Positions 6,887-14,590 of a stretch of 64,000 nucleotides of DNA are shown piece by piece. Origin of the DNA: Pustulibacterium marinum (GTDB lineage Bacteria > Bacteroidota > Bacteroidia > Flavobacteriales > Flavobacteriaceae). Positions within the stretch are counted from its first letter, which is position 1. Each line of letters starts with the position of its first letter. The position numbers and the translations under genes are program-made. The stretch is from assembly GCF_900116665.1 (NCBI RefSeq), contig NZ_FPBK01000001.1:1-64000 (forward strand), read 5' to 3'. The notes under the pieces are model-generated. The model was not told the origin of the DNA, ran no database searches, and saw only the letters and a list, made by a program, of their open reading frames with translations.

Positions 6887-7624
6887 CTATTTCCCTTCAA
6901 TTTTATGTTGTAGTGCAAAAAATGCTCTTTTGGCCGCAGCCTCTTCTGCTTTCTTTTTTGAAGTGGCTCTTGCTTTGGCAATTACCCGATTGTCAATACT
7001 TAGTTTCACACCAAAATGCTTTAGGGTATCATTACCGGTATCTTCATAGGTATGAAAATTGAAGGTCTTTTTTTCCTTTTGACACCACTCTATCAACAAG
7101 CTCTTGTAGCTGATTATTTTACCTTCTAGTCGTTCAATATCAACATGCGGCTCTATAATTCTTTTATTGATAAAGTACTCACAGTATTTATAACCTCTGT
7201 CAAGATATATGGCACCTACCAAAGCTTCAAAAAGATTACCATGAATGTTATCTCCAAAACTATCTTTGGGTATACTACTTTCCAAATAATCTATCAATTG
7301 TAATTCTTTACCAAGTTCATTTAAATGCTCTCGACTCACTACTTTTGAACGCATTTTGGTAAGGTAGCCTTCATCTCCAGAAGGTACTTCCTCGTACAGA
7401 AATTTTGAGATTACCGCACCCAACATAGAATCTCCAAGAAATTCCAAACGCTCATAATTAACGGGATTTCCTGCATCATCTTTAAGATTTGTAGACCTAT
7501 GGGTAAAGGCTTTTCTGTAGACCTGAAGATTTTTCGGTTTGAATCTTAATATTCTGTGCAAATAAATAAAAAAATTCCCGTCATCATCAGAGCGGGAATT
7601 CCATATTTTGCGAATAAGATTCAT
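6887..7624 (-). CDS. rnc: Ribonuclease III
   Basis: A 245-residue double-strand RNA endonuclease that processes rRNA precursors and structured RNAs. The signature NYERLEFLGDSMLG (56-69) holds the main catalytic acids Glu61 and Asp65. A C-terminal double-stranded-RNA binding domain runs from about 165 to 240 (SYKSLLIEWCQ ... KKKAEEAAAKRAFFAL). The second metal-site motif reads GNLFEALVGAIYLD: the essential glutamate is present, but asparagine stands where E. coli has Asp114. The protein has about 20 extra residues at the N terminus compared with E. coli. It starts three bases after fabF stops, so it belongs to the acpP-fabF-rnc transcript. Confidence 0.95.
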   Translation of the reverse strand: MNLIRKIWNSRSDDDGNFFIYLHRILRFKPKNLQVYRKAFTHRSTNLKDDAGNPVNYERLEFLGDSMLGAVISKFLYEEVPSGDEGYLTKMRSKVVSREHLNELGKELQLIDYLESSIPKDSFGDNIHGNLFEALVGAIYLDRGYKYCEYFINKRIIEPHVDIERLEGKIISYKSLLIEWCQKEKKTFNFHTYEDTGNDTLKHFGVKLSIDNRVIAKARATSKKKAEEAAAKRAFFALQHKIEGK

Positions 7625-7627
7625 ATA

Positions 7628-8881
7628 CTATTCTTCAATTTTTTTGAATAACACACAAGCATTATGACCACCAAAACCAAACGTGTTACTCATAGCTATT
7701 CTAACATCGCGATTTTGTGCTTTGTTAAGTGTTAAGTTCAATTTGGAATCAATTTTCTCATCTCTTGTTTGGTTGTTGATCGTTGGAGGAATAATCCCTT
7801 CAACAAGCGGAAGAATAGATGCGATAGCTTCTATAGCTCCTGCGGCACCTAACAAGTGACCTGTCATAGATTTTGTAGAATTGATGTTCAGCTTATAAGC
7901 ATGTTCACCAAAAACATCTACAATTGCTTTAGATTCTGCGACATCACCAAGAGGTGTTGACGTTCCGTGCATGTTAATAGCATCTACTTCATCAATACTA
8001 ACACCAGAATCTCTAAGGCAGTTTATCATCACATTTTTAGCACCTAATCCTTCAGGATGTGGAGCTGTCATGTGGTGAGCATCTGCAGAAAGTCCACCTC
8101 CTGCAAGTTCTGCATATATTTTTGCACCTCGCGCTTTTGCATGTTCATATTCTTCAAGAATTAAAGCACCAGCTCCTTCACCCAATACAAAACCATCACG
8201 GTCTGCATCGAAAGGTCTTGAAGCTGTTTCTGGGCTGTCATTTCTTGTTGATAATGCATGCATAGCGTTGAAACCTCCTATTCCTGCTCCAGTAACGGCA
8301 GCTTCAGATCCACCCGAAACTATTACGTCTGCATATCCTAACCTTATATAATTCAAAGCGTCAATCATTGCATTGGCCGATGAAGCACATGCAGACACTG
8401 TTGTAAAGTTAGGTCCTCTGAAACCATACTTAATAGAAATAAGTCCGGGAGCAATATCCGCAATCATTTTTGGAATAAAGAACGGATTGAATTTTGGAGT
8501 TCCATCTCCATTTGCAAAATTGGTAACTTCTTGTTGGAAAGTTTCTAGACCGCCAATACCGGCACCCCAAATAACTCCAACTCTGTCTTTATCTAAAGAT
8601 TCAATATCCAGTTTAGAATCTACCAAAGCTTCATCTGAAGCAACCATGGCATATTGTGAAAATTTATCTAAACGTCTTGCCTCTTTTCTATCTATAAAAT
8701 CGTTTACATTGAAGTTTTTCACCTCACAGGCAAACTGTGTTTTGAATTTTGAGGCGTCAAAATGTGTTATTGGTGCAGCACCACTAACGCCTTTTTTTAA
8801 CCCTTCCCAATAATCTTGAAGATTATTCCCGATTGGGGTCAAAGCTCCTAAACCTGTAACAACAACTCGCCTTTGTTTCAT
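7628..8881 (-). CDS. fabF: Beta-ketoacyl-ACP synthase II
   Basis: A 417-residue condensing enzyme of fatty-acid elongation that joins malonyl-ACP to a growing acyl-ACP. The catalytic triad is clear: Cys165 in VSACASSANAM, His305 in NMHGTSTPLGD and His342 in TGHLLGAAGA. The N terminus RRVVVTGLGALTPIG and the C-terminal GFGGHNACVLF are typical of FabF rather than FabB. Length matches the family. The gene follows acpP after 105 bases containing a dyad, and rnc overlaps its operon downstream, the common bacterial acpP-fabF-rnc order. Confidence 0.97.
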   Translation of the reverse strand: MKQRRVVVTGLGALTPIGNNLQDYWEGLKKGVSGAAPITHFDASKFKTQFACEVKNFNVNDFIDRKEARRLDKFSQYAMVASDEALVDSKLDIESLDKDRVGVIWGAGIGGLETFQQEVTNFANGDGTPKFNPFFIPKMIADIAPGLISIKYGFRGPNFTTVSACASSANAMIDALNYIRLGYADVIVSGGSEAAVTGAGIGGFNAMHALSTRNDSPETASRPFDADRDGFVLGEGAGALILEEYEHAKARGAKIYAELAGGGLSADAHHMTAPHPEGLGAKNVMINCLRDSGVSIDEVDAINMHGTSTPLGDVAESKAIVDVFGEHAYKLNINSTKSMTGHLLGAAGAIEAIASILPLVEGIIPPTINNQTRDEKIDSKLNLTLNKAQNRDVRIAMSNTFGFGGHNACVLFKKIEE

Positions 8882-8923
8882 GTGAACAATTTTATTAACA
8901 ATTTAAAAACCATCAAACATGAG

Positions 8924-8957
8924 TAGAATGTCCAACTAAATTAAGCTGAACATTCTA
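8924..8957 (-). other. Dyad with flanking direct repeats between acpP and fabF
   Basis: TAGAATGT (8924-8931) and ACATTCTA (8950-8957) are perfect inverted arms. The 11-mer AAACATGAGTA occurs at 8915-8925 and again at 8957-8967, framing the dyad. It lies in the spacer of the acpP-fabF message, where a stem could tune the high acpP to low fabF expression ratio; there is no T-run right after it on the minus strand. Confidence 0.5.
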
Positions 8958-8986
8958 AACATGAGTACTTTTTCTATAAATCTTTC

Positions 8987-9220
8987 TTACTTTGCTGATT
9001 CAATATATTGAATTGCTTGACCTACTGTTGCAATGTTTTCTGCTTGGTCATCTGGAATTTGGATATCAAATTCTTTTTCGAATTCCATAATTAATTCCAC
9101 AGTGTCTAATGAGTCTGCTCCTAAGTCGTTTGTGAAACTAGCTTCTGCTACAACTTCGTTTTCATCAACACCTAATTTGTCTACGATGATCGCCTTTACT
9201 CTTGATGCAATGTCTGACAT
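8987..9220 (-). CDS. acpP: Acyl carrier protein
   Basis: A 77-residue acidic four-helix carrier protein. The phosphopantetheine attachment site is Ser37 in [13 protein letters not shown], the canonical motif, followed by [14 protein letters not shown]. It carries acyl intermediates of fatty-acid synthesis as thioesters in the cytoplasm. Length and sequence are textbook. It is the first gene of acpP-fabF-rnc, has its own strong promoter (9251-9279) and is divergent from purN. Confidence 0.98.
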   Translation of the reverse strand: MSDIASRVKAIIVDKLGVDENEVVAEASFTNDLGADSLDTVELIMEFEKEFDIQIPDDQAENIATVGQAIQYIESAK

Positions 9221-9250
9221 AATTTTTAGTTTTAAAATTTAATTTGTTGG

Positions 9251-9279
9251 CAAAAATAAAAAACTTTACTTGAAAACAA
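9251..9279 (-). promoter_or_regulatory. acpP promoter
   Basis: On the minus strand a TTG (9277-9279) and TATTTTTG (9251-9258) are separated by 18 bases, a full match to the Bacteroidota -33/-7 consensus. The acpP start codon is 30 bases downstream. Confidence 0.75.
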
Positions 9280-9402
9280 CATTTTAGTTAAAAAATGTGT
9301 TCACTAATTTAATGAAATTTACTGCAAGTAATCTCTATTTCACTTCTAATTGTAGATTATTATTAGTTTTTTTGCGATTTAATAACTCATTTTCCTTGCA
9401 CT

Positions 9403-9969
9403 ATGAAAAATGTGATCATTTTCGCTTCGGGCTCTGGTTCTAACGCAGAGAACATTATTCATTATTTTAATGACAATAATGATGTTACCGTAAATTTAAT
9501 TTTAAGCAACAACCCAAAAGCATATGTGCTTGAGCGTGCAAAAAATCATAAAATAAGTGCTATTACTTTTAACAGAACCGCTTTTTATGATAGTAATTTT
9601 ATTTTAGATATTGTAAAAACTGCCAAACCAGATTTAATAGTACTTGCAGGATTTTTATGGAAATTCCCGGAAAATATTATCAATGCTTTTCCAAATAAAA
9701 TCATCAATATTCATCCTGCTTTACTACCTAAATATGGAGGAAAAGGCATGTACGGAGCGCATGTTCATGAAGCTGTAGTTGCCAATAAAGAAACTGAAAG
9801 CGGTATCACCATTCATTATGTAAATGAGCATTATGATGACGGCGTTACTATTTTTCAGGCTTCTTGTGAAGTGCTAGCAACAGACACAGCCGACGATGTA
9901 GCTAAAAAAGTACATGAATTAGAATACGAGCATTTTCCTAAAATCATAGACCAACTTTTAAGTGAATAA
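9403..9969 (+). CDS. purN: Phosphoribosylglycinamide formyltransferase
   Basis: A 188-residue folate-dependent enzyme of purine synthesis that transfers a formyl group from 10-formyltetrahydrofolate to GAR. The phosphate-binding loop FASGSGSNAENI is at residues 7-18; the catalytic residues are Asn102 and His104 in INIHPALLPKYGG, and Asp145 in the HYDDG motif. Length is normal. It is divergent from acpP, and rnhA begins inside its last codons (eight bases shared), so the two are coupled in translation. Confidence 0.96.
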   Translation: MKNVIIFASGSGSNAENIIHYFNDNNDVTVNLILSNNPKAYVLERAKNHKISAITFNRTAFYDSNFILDIVKTAKPDLIVLAGFLWKFPENIINAFPNKIINIHPALLPKYGGKGMYGAHVHEAVVANKETESGITIHYVNEHYDDGVTIFQASCEVLATDTADDVAKKVHELEYEHFPKIIDQLLSE

Positions 9970-10429
9970 AGCAGACGTACATATTTATACAGATGGATCT
10001 TCACGAGGAAATCCAGGACCTGGCGGTTATGGTATTGTCATGGAATGGGTAGGAAAACCATACAAAAAAGAATTTTCACAAGGATTTAAAAAAACTACTA
10101 ATAATAGAATGGAATTATTAGCAGTGATTGTGGCTTTGCAAAAATTAAAGATTGAAGGTACCTCTGTTATTGTTTTCACCGATTCTAAATACGTAGTAGA
10201 TTCCGTAGAAAAAAAATGGGTTTTTGGTTGGGAAAAGAAAAATTTTAAGGACAAAAAAAATCCAGACCTATGGATGAAATTTTTGCCAGAATACCGAAAA
10301 CACCAAGTAAAATTTCAATGGATCAAAGGGCACAATAACCACCCGCAAAACGAACGTTGTGATTTTTTAGCTGTTGAAGCCTCCAAACAACCTCGGCTTT
10401 TAATCGATGAAGGGTTTGAAAACACCTAA
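9962..10429 (+). CDS. rnhA: Ribonuclease HI
   Basis: A 155-residue enzyme that removes RNA from RNA-DNA hybrids, including Okazaki primers and R-loops. All active-site residues are in place: Asp11 in IYTDGSSRGNPGPGG, Glu51 in NNRMELLA, Asp74 in FTDSKYVVD, His124 in WIKGHNNH and Asp134 in NERCDFLA. It starts with GTG at 9962, overlapping the end of purN by eight bases; no ATG lies near the family N terminus, so the GTG is well supported. The basic loop after the third helix (KKNFKDKKNPDLW) is the handle region of the E. coli type. Confidence 0.96.
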   Translation: MNKADVHIYTDGSSRGNPGPGGYGIVMEWVGKPYKKEFSQGFKKTTNNRMELLAVIVALQKLKIEGTSVIVFTDSKYVVDSVEKKWVFGWEKKNFKDKKNPDLWMKFLPEYRKHQVKFQWIKGHNNHPQNERCDFLAVEASKQPRLLIDEGFENT

Positions 10430-10465
10430 GAAAAACAGTTTACTACCTTATTATATAGTTAATTC

Positions 10466-10494
10466 TTGATATCTAAAAAGTAACCTTATATTTG
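10466..10494 (+). promoter_or_regulatory. Promoter of the PfkB-type kinase gene
   Basis: TTG at 10466-10468 and TATATTTG at 10487-10494 with an 18-base spacer match the Bacteroidota promoter consensus. The start codon lies 17 bases further on. Confidence 0.7.
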
Positions 10495-10511
10495 CAAAAA
10501 ATTAAAGCCTT

Positions 10512-11438
10512 ATGAGCAAATTATTAATTGTAGGTACTGTTGCCTTCGACGCTATTGAAACTCCATTTGGAAAAACTGATAAAATTTTAGGAGGTGCTGC
10601 CACTTATATTGGATTAGCCGCTTCTCAATTCGGAATTGATTCAGCCATAGTTTCTGTAGTAGGAGAAGATTTTCCGGATACCGACTTACAATTATTAAAA
10701 GATAATAACATCAATATTGAAGGAATTGAAGTTGTAGAAGGTGGAAAAACTTTCTTTTGGAAAGGAAAATACCATAACGACTTAAATTCTCGTGACACTT
10801 TGGTTACCGAGCTTAATGTTTTAGCAGATTTCAATCCGGTTGTTCCAGAGAACTACAAAGATGCCGATGTTGTAATGTTAGGAAATCTACATCCTTCCGT
10901 CCAATTAAGCGTTATTGAGCAAATGACCAAAAAACCAAAATTGGTAGTATTAGATACTATGAACTTTTGGATGGATAATACTTGGGATGAATTAATGAAG
11001 GTGATTGAAAAAGTAGATGTTATTACCATTAACGATGAAGAAGCTCGTCAACTTTCCGGCGAATATTCATTGGTAAAAGCTGCCCATAAAATTCATGAAA
11101 TGGGACCAAAATATGTAGTGATCAAAAAAGGAGAACACGGAGCTCTTTTGTTTAACGGAGAGAATATTTTCTTTGCACCAGCATTACCTTTAGAGGAAGT
11201 TTTTGATCCTACTGGAGCTGGCGATACATTTGCAGGAGGCTTTTCTGGTTATTTAGCCAAGACAGAAGATATTTCTTTTGCAAACATGAAAAACGCAATT
11301 ATTTACGGTTCCAACCTAGCATCGTTCTGCGTTGAAAAATTTGGAACAGAACGGATGGCAGGCCTCGCAAAAGACGATGTACAACAACGACTGATGCAGT
11401 TTAGAGAGCTAACACAATTTGAAATAGAATTACCATAA
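10512..11438 (+). CDS. PfkB-family carbohydrate/nucleoside kinase
   Basis: A 308-residue cytoplasmic kinase of the ribokinase/PfkB superfamily. The C-terminal signature DPTGAGDTFAGGF (232-244) carries the catalytic aspartate (Asp238) and the anion hole; the N-terminal half has the substrate-side glycine pair (LGGAATY) and VVGEDFPD. TINDEEARQL (residues 172-181) is the usual motif before the ATP-binding half. The sugar substrate cannot be deduced; relatives annotated as sugar kinase or ribokinase exist throughout Bacteroidota. It has its own promoter and a strong terminator, so it is probably monocistronic. Confidence 0.88.
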   Translation: MSKLLIVGTVAFDAIETPFGKTDKILGGAATYIGLAASQFGIDSAIVSVVGEDFPDTDLQLLKDNNINIEGIEVVEGGKTFFWKGKYHNDLNSRDTLVTELNVLADFNPVVPENYKDADVVMLGNLHPSVQLSVIEQMTKKPKLVVLDTMNFWMDNTWDELMKVIEKVDVITINDEEARQLSGEYSLVKAAHKIHEMGPKYVVIKKGEHGALLFNGENIFFAPALPLEEVFDPTGAGDTFAGGFSGYLAKTEDISFANMKNAIIYGSNLASFCVEKFGTERMAGLAKDDVQQRLMQFRELTQFEIELP

Positions 11439-11448
11439 CAAAATATGC

Positions 11449-11472
11449 CCTGAAATTTTTCGGGGTTTTTTA
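11449..11472 (+). terminator. Terminator after the PfkB-type kinase
   Basis: CCCTGAAA pairs with TTTCGGGG (one T-G pair) and is followed by a run of T, eleven bases after the stop codon. Confidence 0.85.
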
Positions 11473-11491
11473 TTGAAATATTGATTTTTTG

Positions 11492-11580
11492 CGTTAGGGA
11501 TTGCAGTGAAAAGCCCACAGCGAATGTAATGAGCGAGGACTTGTAACGAAAAGCCCGACGGCGCAGCCGAAACGCCCTAA
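11492..11580. repeat. GC-rich intergenic element, GCGTTAGGG to ACGCCCTAA
   Basis: An 89-base block, much richer in G and C than its surroundings, directly in front of the PurF-type gene. It opens with GCGTTAGGG and closes with ACGCCCTAA, so the ends can pair as TTAGGG with CCCTAA. Inside, GAAAAGCCC occurs twice (11508-11516 and 11548-11556), and CGGC-GCA-GCCG forms a small hairpin near the right end. A second block with the same type of ends lies at 38786-38901. From memory, similar blocks recur between genes in other flavobacteria. It is probably a dispersed intergenic repeat; a role as a 5' leader of the next gene is possible. Confidence 0.65.
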
Positions 11581-11601
11581 AACCCACAACAACACACAAC
11601 T

Positions 11602-13500
11602 ATGAGTGACGCTATTAAACATGAATGCGGAATTGCCCTGGTAAGGCTTTTGAAACCATTGGAATACTATAAAGAAAAATATGGAACTTCTTTTTACGGT
11701 ATCCAAAAGATGTATTTGATGATGGAGAAACAGCACAACCGTGGACAAGACGGAGCCGGGTTGGCTAGCATTAAAATGGATATGCAACCAGGCGAGCGCT
11801 ACATGAGTCGTGTACGTTCTAACCAGCAACAACCCATTCAAGATATTTTTAGTCAGATCAACACTAGAATTAACGATATTTTAAAGGAAAGACCAGAACT
11901 TCAAGATGACGTAGAAGCACAGAAAAAAGACTTACCATATTTGGGAGAACTTTATTTAGGGCATTTACGTTACGGAACTTTTGGAAAAAACAGTATTGAA
12001 AGTGTTCACCCATTCCTAAGACAAAACAATTGGATGCATCGTAACTTAATTGTTGCCGGTAACTTTAACATGACCAATGTAAATGAGTTATTTGACAATT
12101 TGGTTCGATTAGGGCAGCATCCAAAAGAAAAAGCCGATACCATTACAGTTATGGAAAGAATTGGGCATTTCTTAGATGATGAAGTGGCCAAACTTTATAA
12201 AAAATTAAAAAGAGAAGGGTATAGCAAAAGAGAAGCTTCTCCTCTTATCGCAGAACAATTAAACATCTCCAAAATTTTAAAAAGAGCAGCCAAAAACTGG
12301 GATGGTGGTTATGCCATGGCAGGATTAATTGGTCATGGAGATGCTTTCGTTTTAAGAGATCCTGCAGGTATTCGTCCGGCATATTATTACAAAGATGATG
12401 AAGTTGTAGTTGTAGCTTCTGAGCGTCCAGTAATTCAAACTGTTTTCAACGTAGATTTTGAAAAAGTAAAAGAACTTAGCCCTGGGCACGCCATCATTGT
12501 TAAAAAAGATGGAACCACAAAAGAGAAAGAAATTTTAAAACCGCTAGAAAGAAAAGCATGTTCATTTGAGCGTATTTATTTCTCTAGAGGATCTGATAAA
12601 GAGATTTATCACGAACGTAAAAAATTAGGTAGGTTATTATTTCCACAGATTTTACAAGAAATCGATGAGGATTTGAGTAATACGGTATTTTCATACATTC
12701 CTAATACAGCTGAAACTTCTTTCTTCGGAATGGTTAAAGAGGCTCAACGTCACTTAAACGATTTGAAAAAAGAGCAAATTCTAGCCTTAGGAGATAACAT
12801 TACTCCAGAGTCCTTGAATGATATTCTTCAGTTACGACCACGTATTGAAAAAATTGCCATCAAAGATGCCAAGCTAAGAACTTTCATTGCAGACGATAAC
12901 AGTAGAGATGATTTAGTAGCCCACGTGTATGACATCACTTATGGTTCGGTAAAAAAATCAGACAATTTAGTTATCATTGACGATAGTATCGTTCGAGGAA
13001 CTACTTTGAAGAAAAGTATTTTACGTATTCTGGATAGATTACACCCTAAAAAGATTGTTGTAGTTTCTTCGGCACCACAAATTCGTTACCCGGATTGCTA
13101 CGGTATCGATATGGCACGTTTAGAAGACCTAGTTGCTTTCCGCGCAGCGTTAGAACTTCATAAAGATGCAGGAACGTATGCAGTTGTTGAAGATATTTAC
13201 CAAAGATGTTTATCTCAGGTAGATTATACAGATGTGGATGTTGTGAATGTTGTAAAAGATCTTTACGAACCATTTACAGACGAACAAATTTCTGCTAAGA
13301 TTGCAGATCTTTTAGCTCCTGAAGATTTAAACGCCGAGCTAAGTATTATTTATCAAACAGTAGATAAACTCCATGATGCATGTCCTAAAAATTTAGGAGA
13401 TTGGTATTTTACAGGAGATTATCCTACTCCTGGAGGTAATCGCGTGGTTAACAGAGCTTTTATCAATTTCTTTGAAGGAAATAAAGAACGAGCTTATTAA
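11602..13500 (+). CDS. purF: Amidophosphoribosyltransferase (long Bacteroidota form)
   Basis: A 632-residue protein with an N-terminal class II glutamine amidotransferase domain and a C-terminal phosphoribosyltransferase domain. The nucleophile would be Cys9 (KHECGIAL), exposed only after removal of a short propeptide or used in place; NRGQDGAGLAS and LGHLRYGTFG are the glutaminase motifs. The PRPP loop is VIIDDSIVRGTTLKKS near residues 453-468. The reaction is the first committed step of purine synthesis. It is about 150 residues longer than E. coli PurF, with insertions in the first half and an extended C terminus, as I know from Bacteroidota. Some genomes also have a shorter PurF, so paralogy is possible. 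Confidence 0.88.
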   Translation: MSDAIKHECGIALVRLLKPLEYYKEKYGTSFYGIQKMYLMMEKQHNRGQDGAGLASIKMDMQPGERYMSRVRSNQQQPIQDIFSQINTRINDILKERPELQDDVEAQKKDLPYLGELYLGHLRYGTFGKNSIESVHPFLRQNNWMHRNLIVAGNFNMTNVNELFDNLVRLGQHPKEKADTITVMERIGHFLDDEVAKLYKKLKREGYSKREASPLIAEQLNISKILKRAAKNWDGGYAMAGLIGHGDAFVLRDPAGIRPAYYYKDDEVVVVASERPVIQTVFNVDFEKVKELSPGHAIIVKKDGTTKEKEILKPLERKACSFERIYFSRGSDKEIYHERKKLGRLLFPQILQEIDEDLSNTVFSYIPNTAETSFFGMVKEAQRHLNDLKKEQILALGDNITPESLNDILQLRPRIEKIAIKDAKLRTFIADDNSRDDLVAHVYDITYGSVKKSDNLVIIDDSIVRGTTLKKSILRILDRLHPKKIVVVSSAPQIRYPDCYGIDMARLEDLVAFRAALELHKDAGTYAVVEDIYQRCLSQVDYTDVDVVNVVKDLYEPFTDEQISAKIADLLAPEDLNAELSIIYQTVDKLHDACPKNLGDWYFTGDYPTPGGNRVVNRAFINFFEGNKERAY

Positions 13501-13636
13501 GCAAACGTTATAAAAATGCACTTCAACTGAATAATAGGTAGTTCATCTAATAAATTATACTCAACCCTAAGGAGTCACTACATTAGCGAAGCCATAACAA
13601 ACATAAGTAGGTTAAGTTAATGGTAAGATTTGGGGC

Positions 13637-13669
13637 AAAAAAAGGCGAAATTTCATTTCGTCTTTTTTT
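13637..13669 (+). terminator. Terminator of the PurF transcript
   Basis: AAAGGCGAAAT pairs with ATTTCGTCTTT around a TTC loop (one G-T pair), preceded by A and followed by a T-run. It lies about 137 bases after the PurF stop codon. Confidence 0.85.
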
Positions 13670-13808
13670 ATTTAATATATTATGGTTTTCAAAATATCAA
13701 CACGTCAAAATAAGCACGCTATTTTTGGATATTTCTAAAAAACACATTACCTTAGAAATACTAAAACCTCTCGTAGATAACGATATGTTTTGTAAACTTG
13801 GGTAAAAT

Positions 13809-13836
13809 AAAAAGGCTAGTTTTCACTAGCCTTTTT
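13809..13836. terminator. Bidirectional terminator before the sodA 3' end
   Basis: AAAAAGGCTAGT and ACTAGCCTTTTT are perfect 12-base arms around TTTC. It ends sodA transcripts on the minus strand and blocks read-through from the plus strand. Confidence 0.9.
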
Positions 13837-13858
13837 ATATTCCATATGATTACAGAAA

Positions 13859-14467
13859 TTATTTTCCTGCTTCGTACAATTCAGAAACTTTTTCCCAATT
13901 AATTACATTGAAGAATGCTTCAATGTATTTAGGACGTAAGTTTTGATAGTTTAAGTAATATGCGTGCTCCCAAACATCTAATCCTAAGATTGGAGTTCCA
14001 CCACAACCAATTCCTGGCATTAATGGATTATCTTGGTTCGCTGTAGAACAAACGTCTACTTTTCCACCTTCATGAACGCAAAGCCAAGCCCATCCTGAAC
14101 CAAACTGAGTAGCAGCTGCTGCAGAAAACTTTTCTTTGAAAGCTTCAAAAGATCCAAATGCTTCATTAATAGCATCGGCTAAAGCTCCTGTTGGCTCTCC
14201 ACCACCGTTTGGAGACATTACTGTCCAAAACAAATTGTGGTTGTAAAAACCTCCTCCGTTATTTCTAACAGCTCCTTTAGACATATCTAAAGAAGTTAAA
14301 ATCTCTTCTATAGATTTTCCTTCAAGATCTGTACCTTCAATAGCTCCGTTTAATTTTGTAGTGTAACCAGCATGGTGTTTCGTATGGTGAATTTCCATAG
14401 TTCTGGCATCAATATTTGGTTCTAATGCATCATATGCATAAGGTAATTTTGGCAATTCAAATGACAT
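13859..14467 (-). CDS. sodA: Superoxide dismutase (Mn-type signature)
   Basis: A 202-residue Fe/Mn superoxide dismutase. Metal ligands are His27 (MEIHHTKHH), His77 ([11 protein letters not shown]), Asp164 and His168 ([12 protein letters not shown]). Glycine in the GGGFYNH segment together with Gln145 in TANQDNPL is the pattern of manganese enzymes, where the outer-sphere glutamine comes from the C-terminal domain; iron or cambialistic use cannot be excluded in Bacteroidota. There is no signal peptide, so it acts in the cytoplasm. It is a single-gene unit with its own promoter and terminator. Confidence 0.96.
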   Translation of the reverse strand: MSFELPKLPYAYDALEPNIDARTMEIHHTKHHAGYTTKLNGAIEGTDLEGKSIEEILTSLDMSKGAVRNNGGGFYNHNLFWTVMSPNGGGEPTGALADAINEAFGSFEAFKEKFSAAAATQFGSGWAWLCVHEGGKVDVCSTANQDNPLMPGIGCGGTPILGLDVWEHAYYLNYQNLRPKYIEAFFNVINWEKVSELYEAGK

Positions 14468-14505
14468 GATATTTTTGATTTTTTAGGTTAATATTTTTTC
14501 TATAT

Positions 14506-14513
14506 CAAATTTA
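14506..14513 (-). promoter_or_regulatory. sodA promoter -7 element
   Basis: TAAATTTG on the minus strand, 38 bases before the sodA start, matches TAnnTTTG. A -33 TTG is not obvious. Confidence 0.5.
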
Positions 14514-14590
14514 ACAATTATGATTGAGAGTTCTACTAATATATTGTTAAGACGGATAAAGATTTCTTATTTTGCAATAAACTTTTTGAA

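Larger units (their letters stand above)
13501..13858. other. 358-base gap between purF and sodA
   Basis: There is no convincing gene here. It holds about 130 bases of moderately GC-rich sequence after the PurF stop, a strong terminator (13637-13669), an AT-rich stretch with a 61-residue open frame of low-complexity composition that I do not accept, and a second, bidirectional terminator (13809-13836). The first 130 bases could be a long 3' untranslated region or a small RNA ending at the terminator. Confidence 0.6.

Noticed and set aside
13620-13805. 61-residue plus-strand open frame after the PurF gene
   Set aside because: It contains the PurF terminator hairpin within its first codons and has no family likeness; judged chance in AT-rich DNA.
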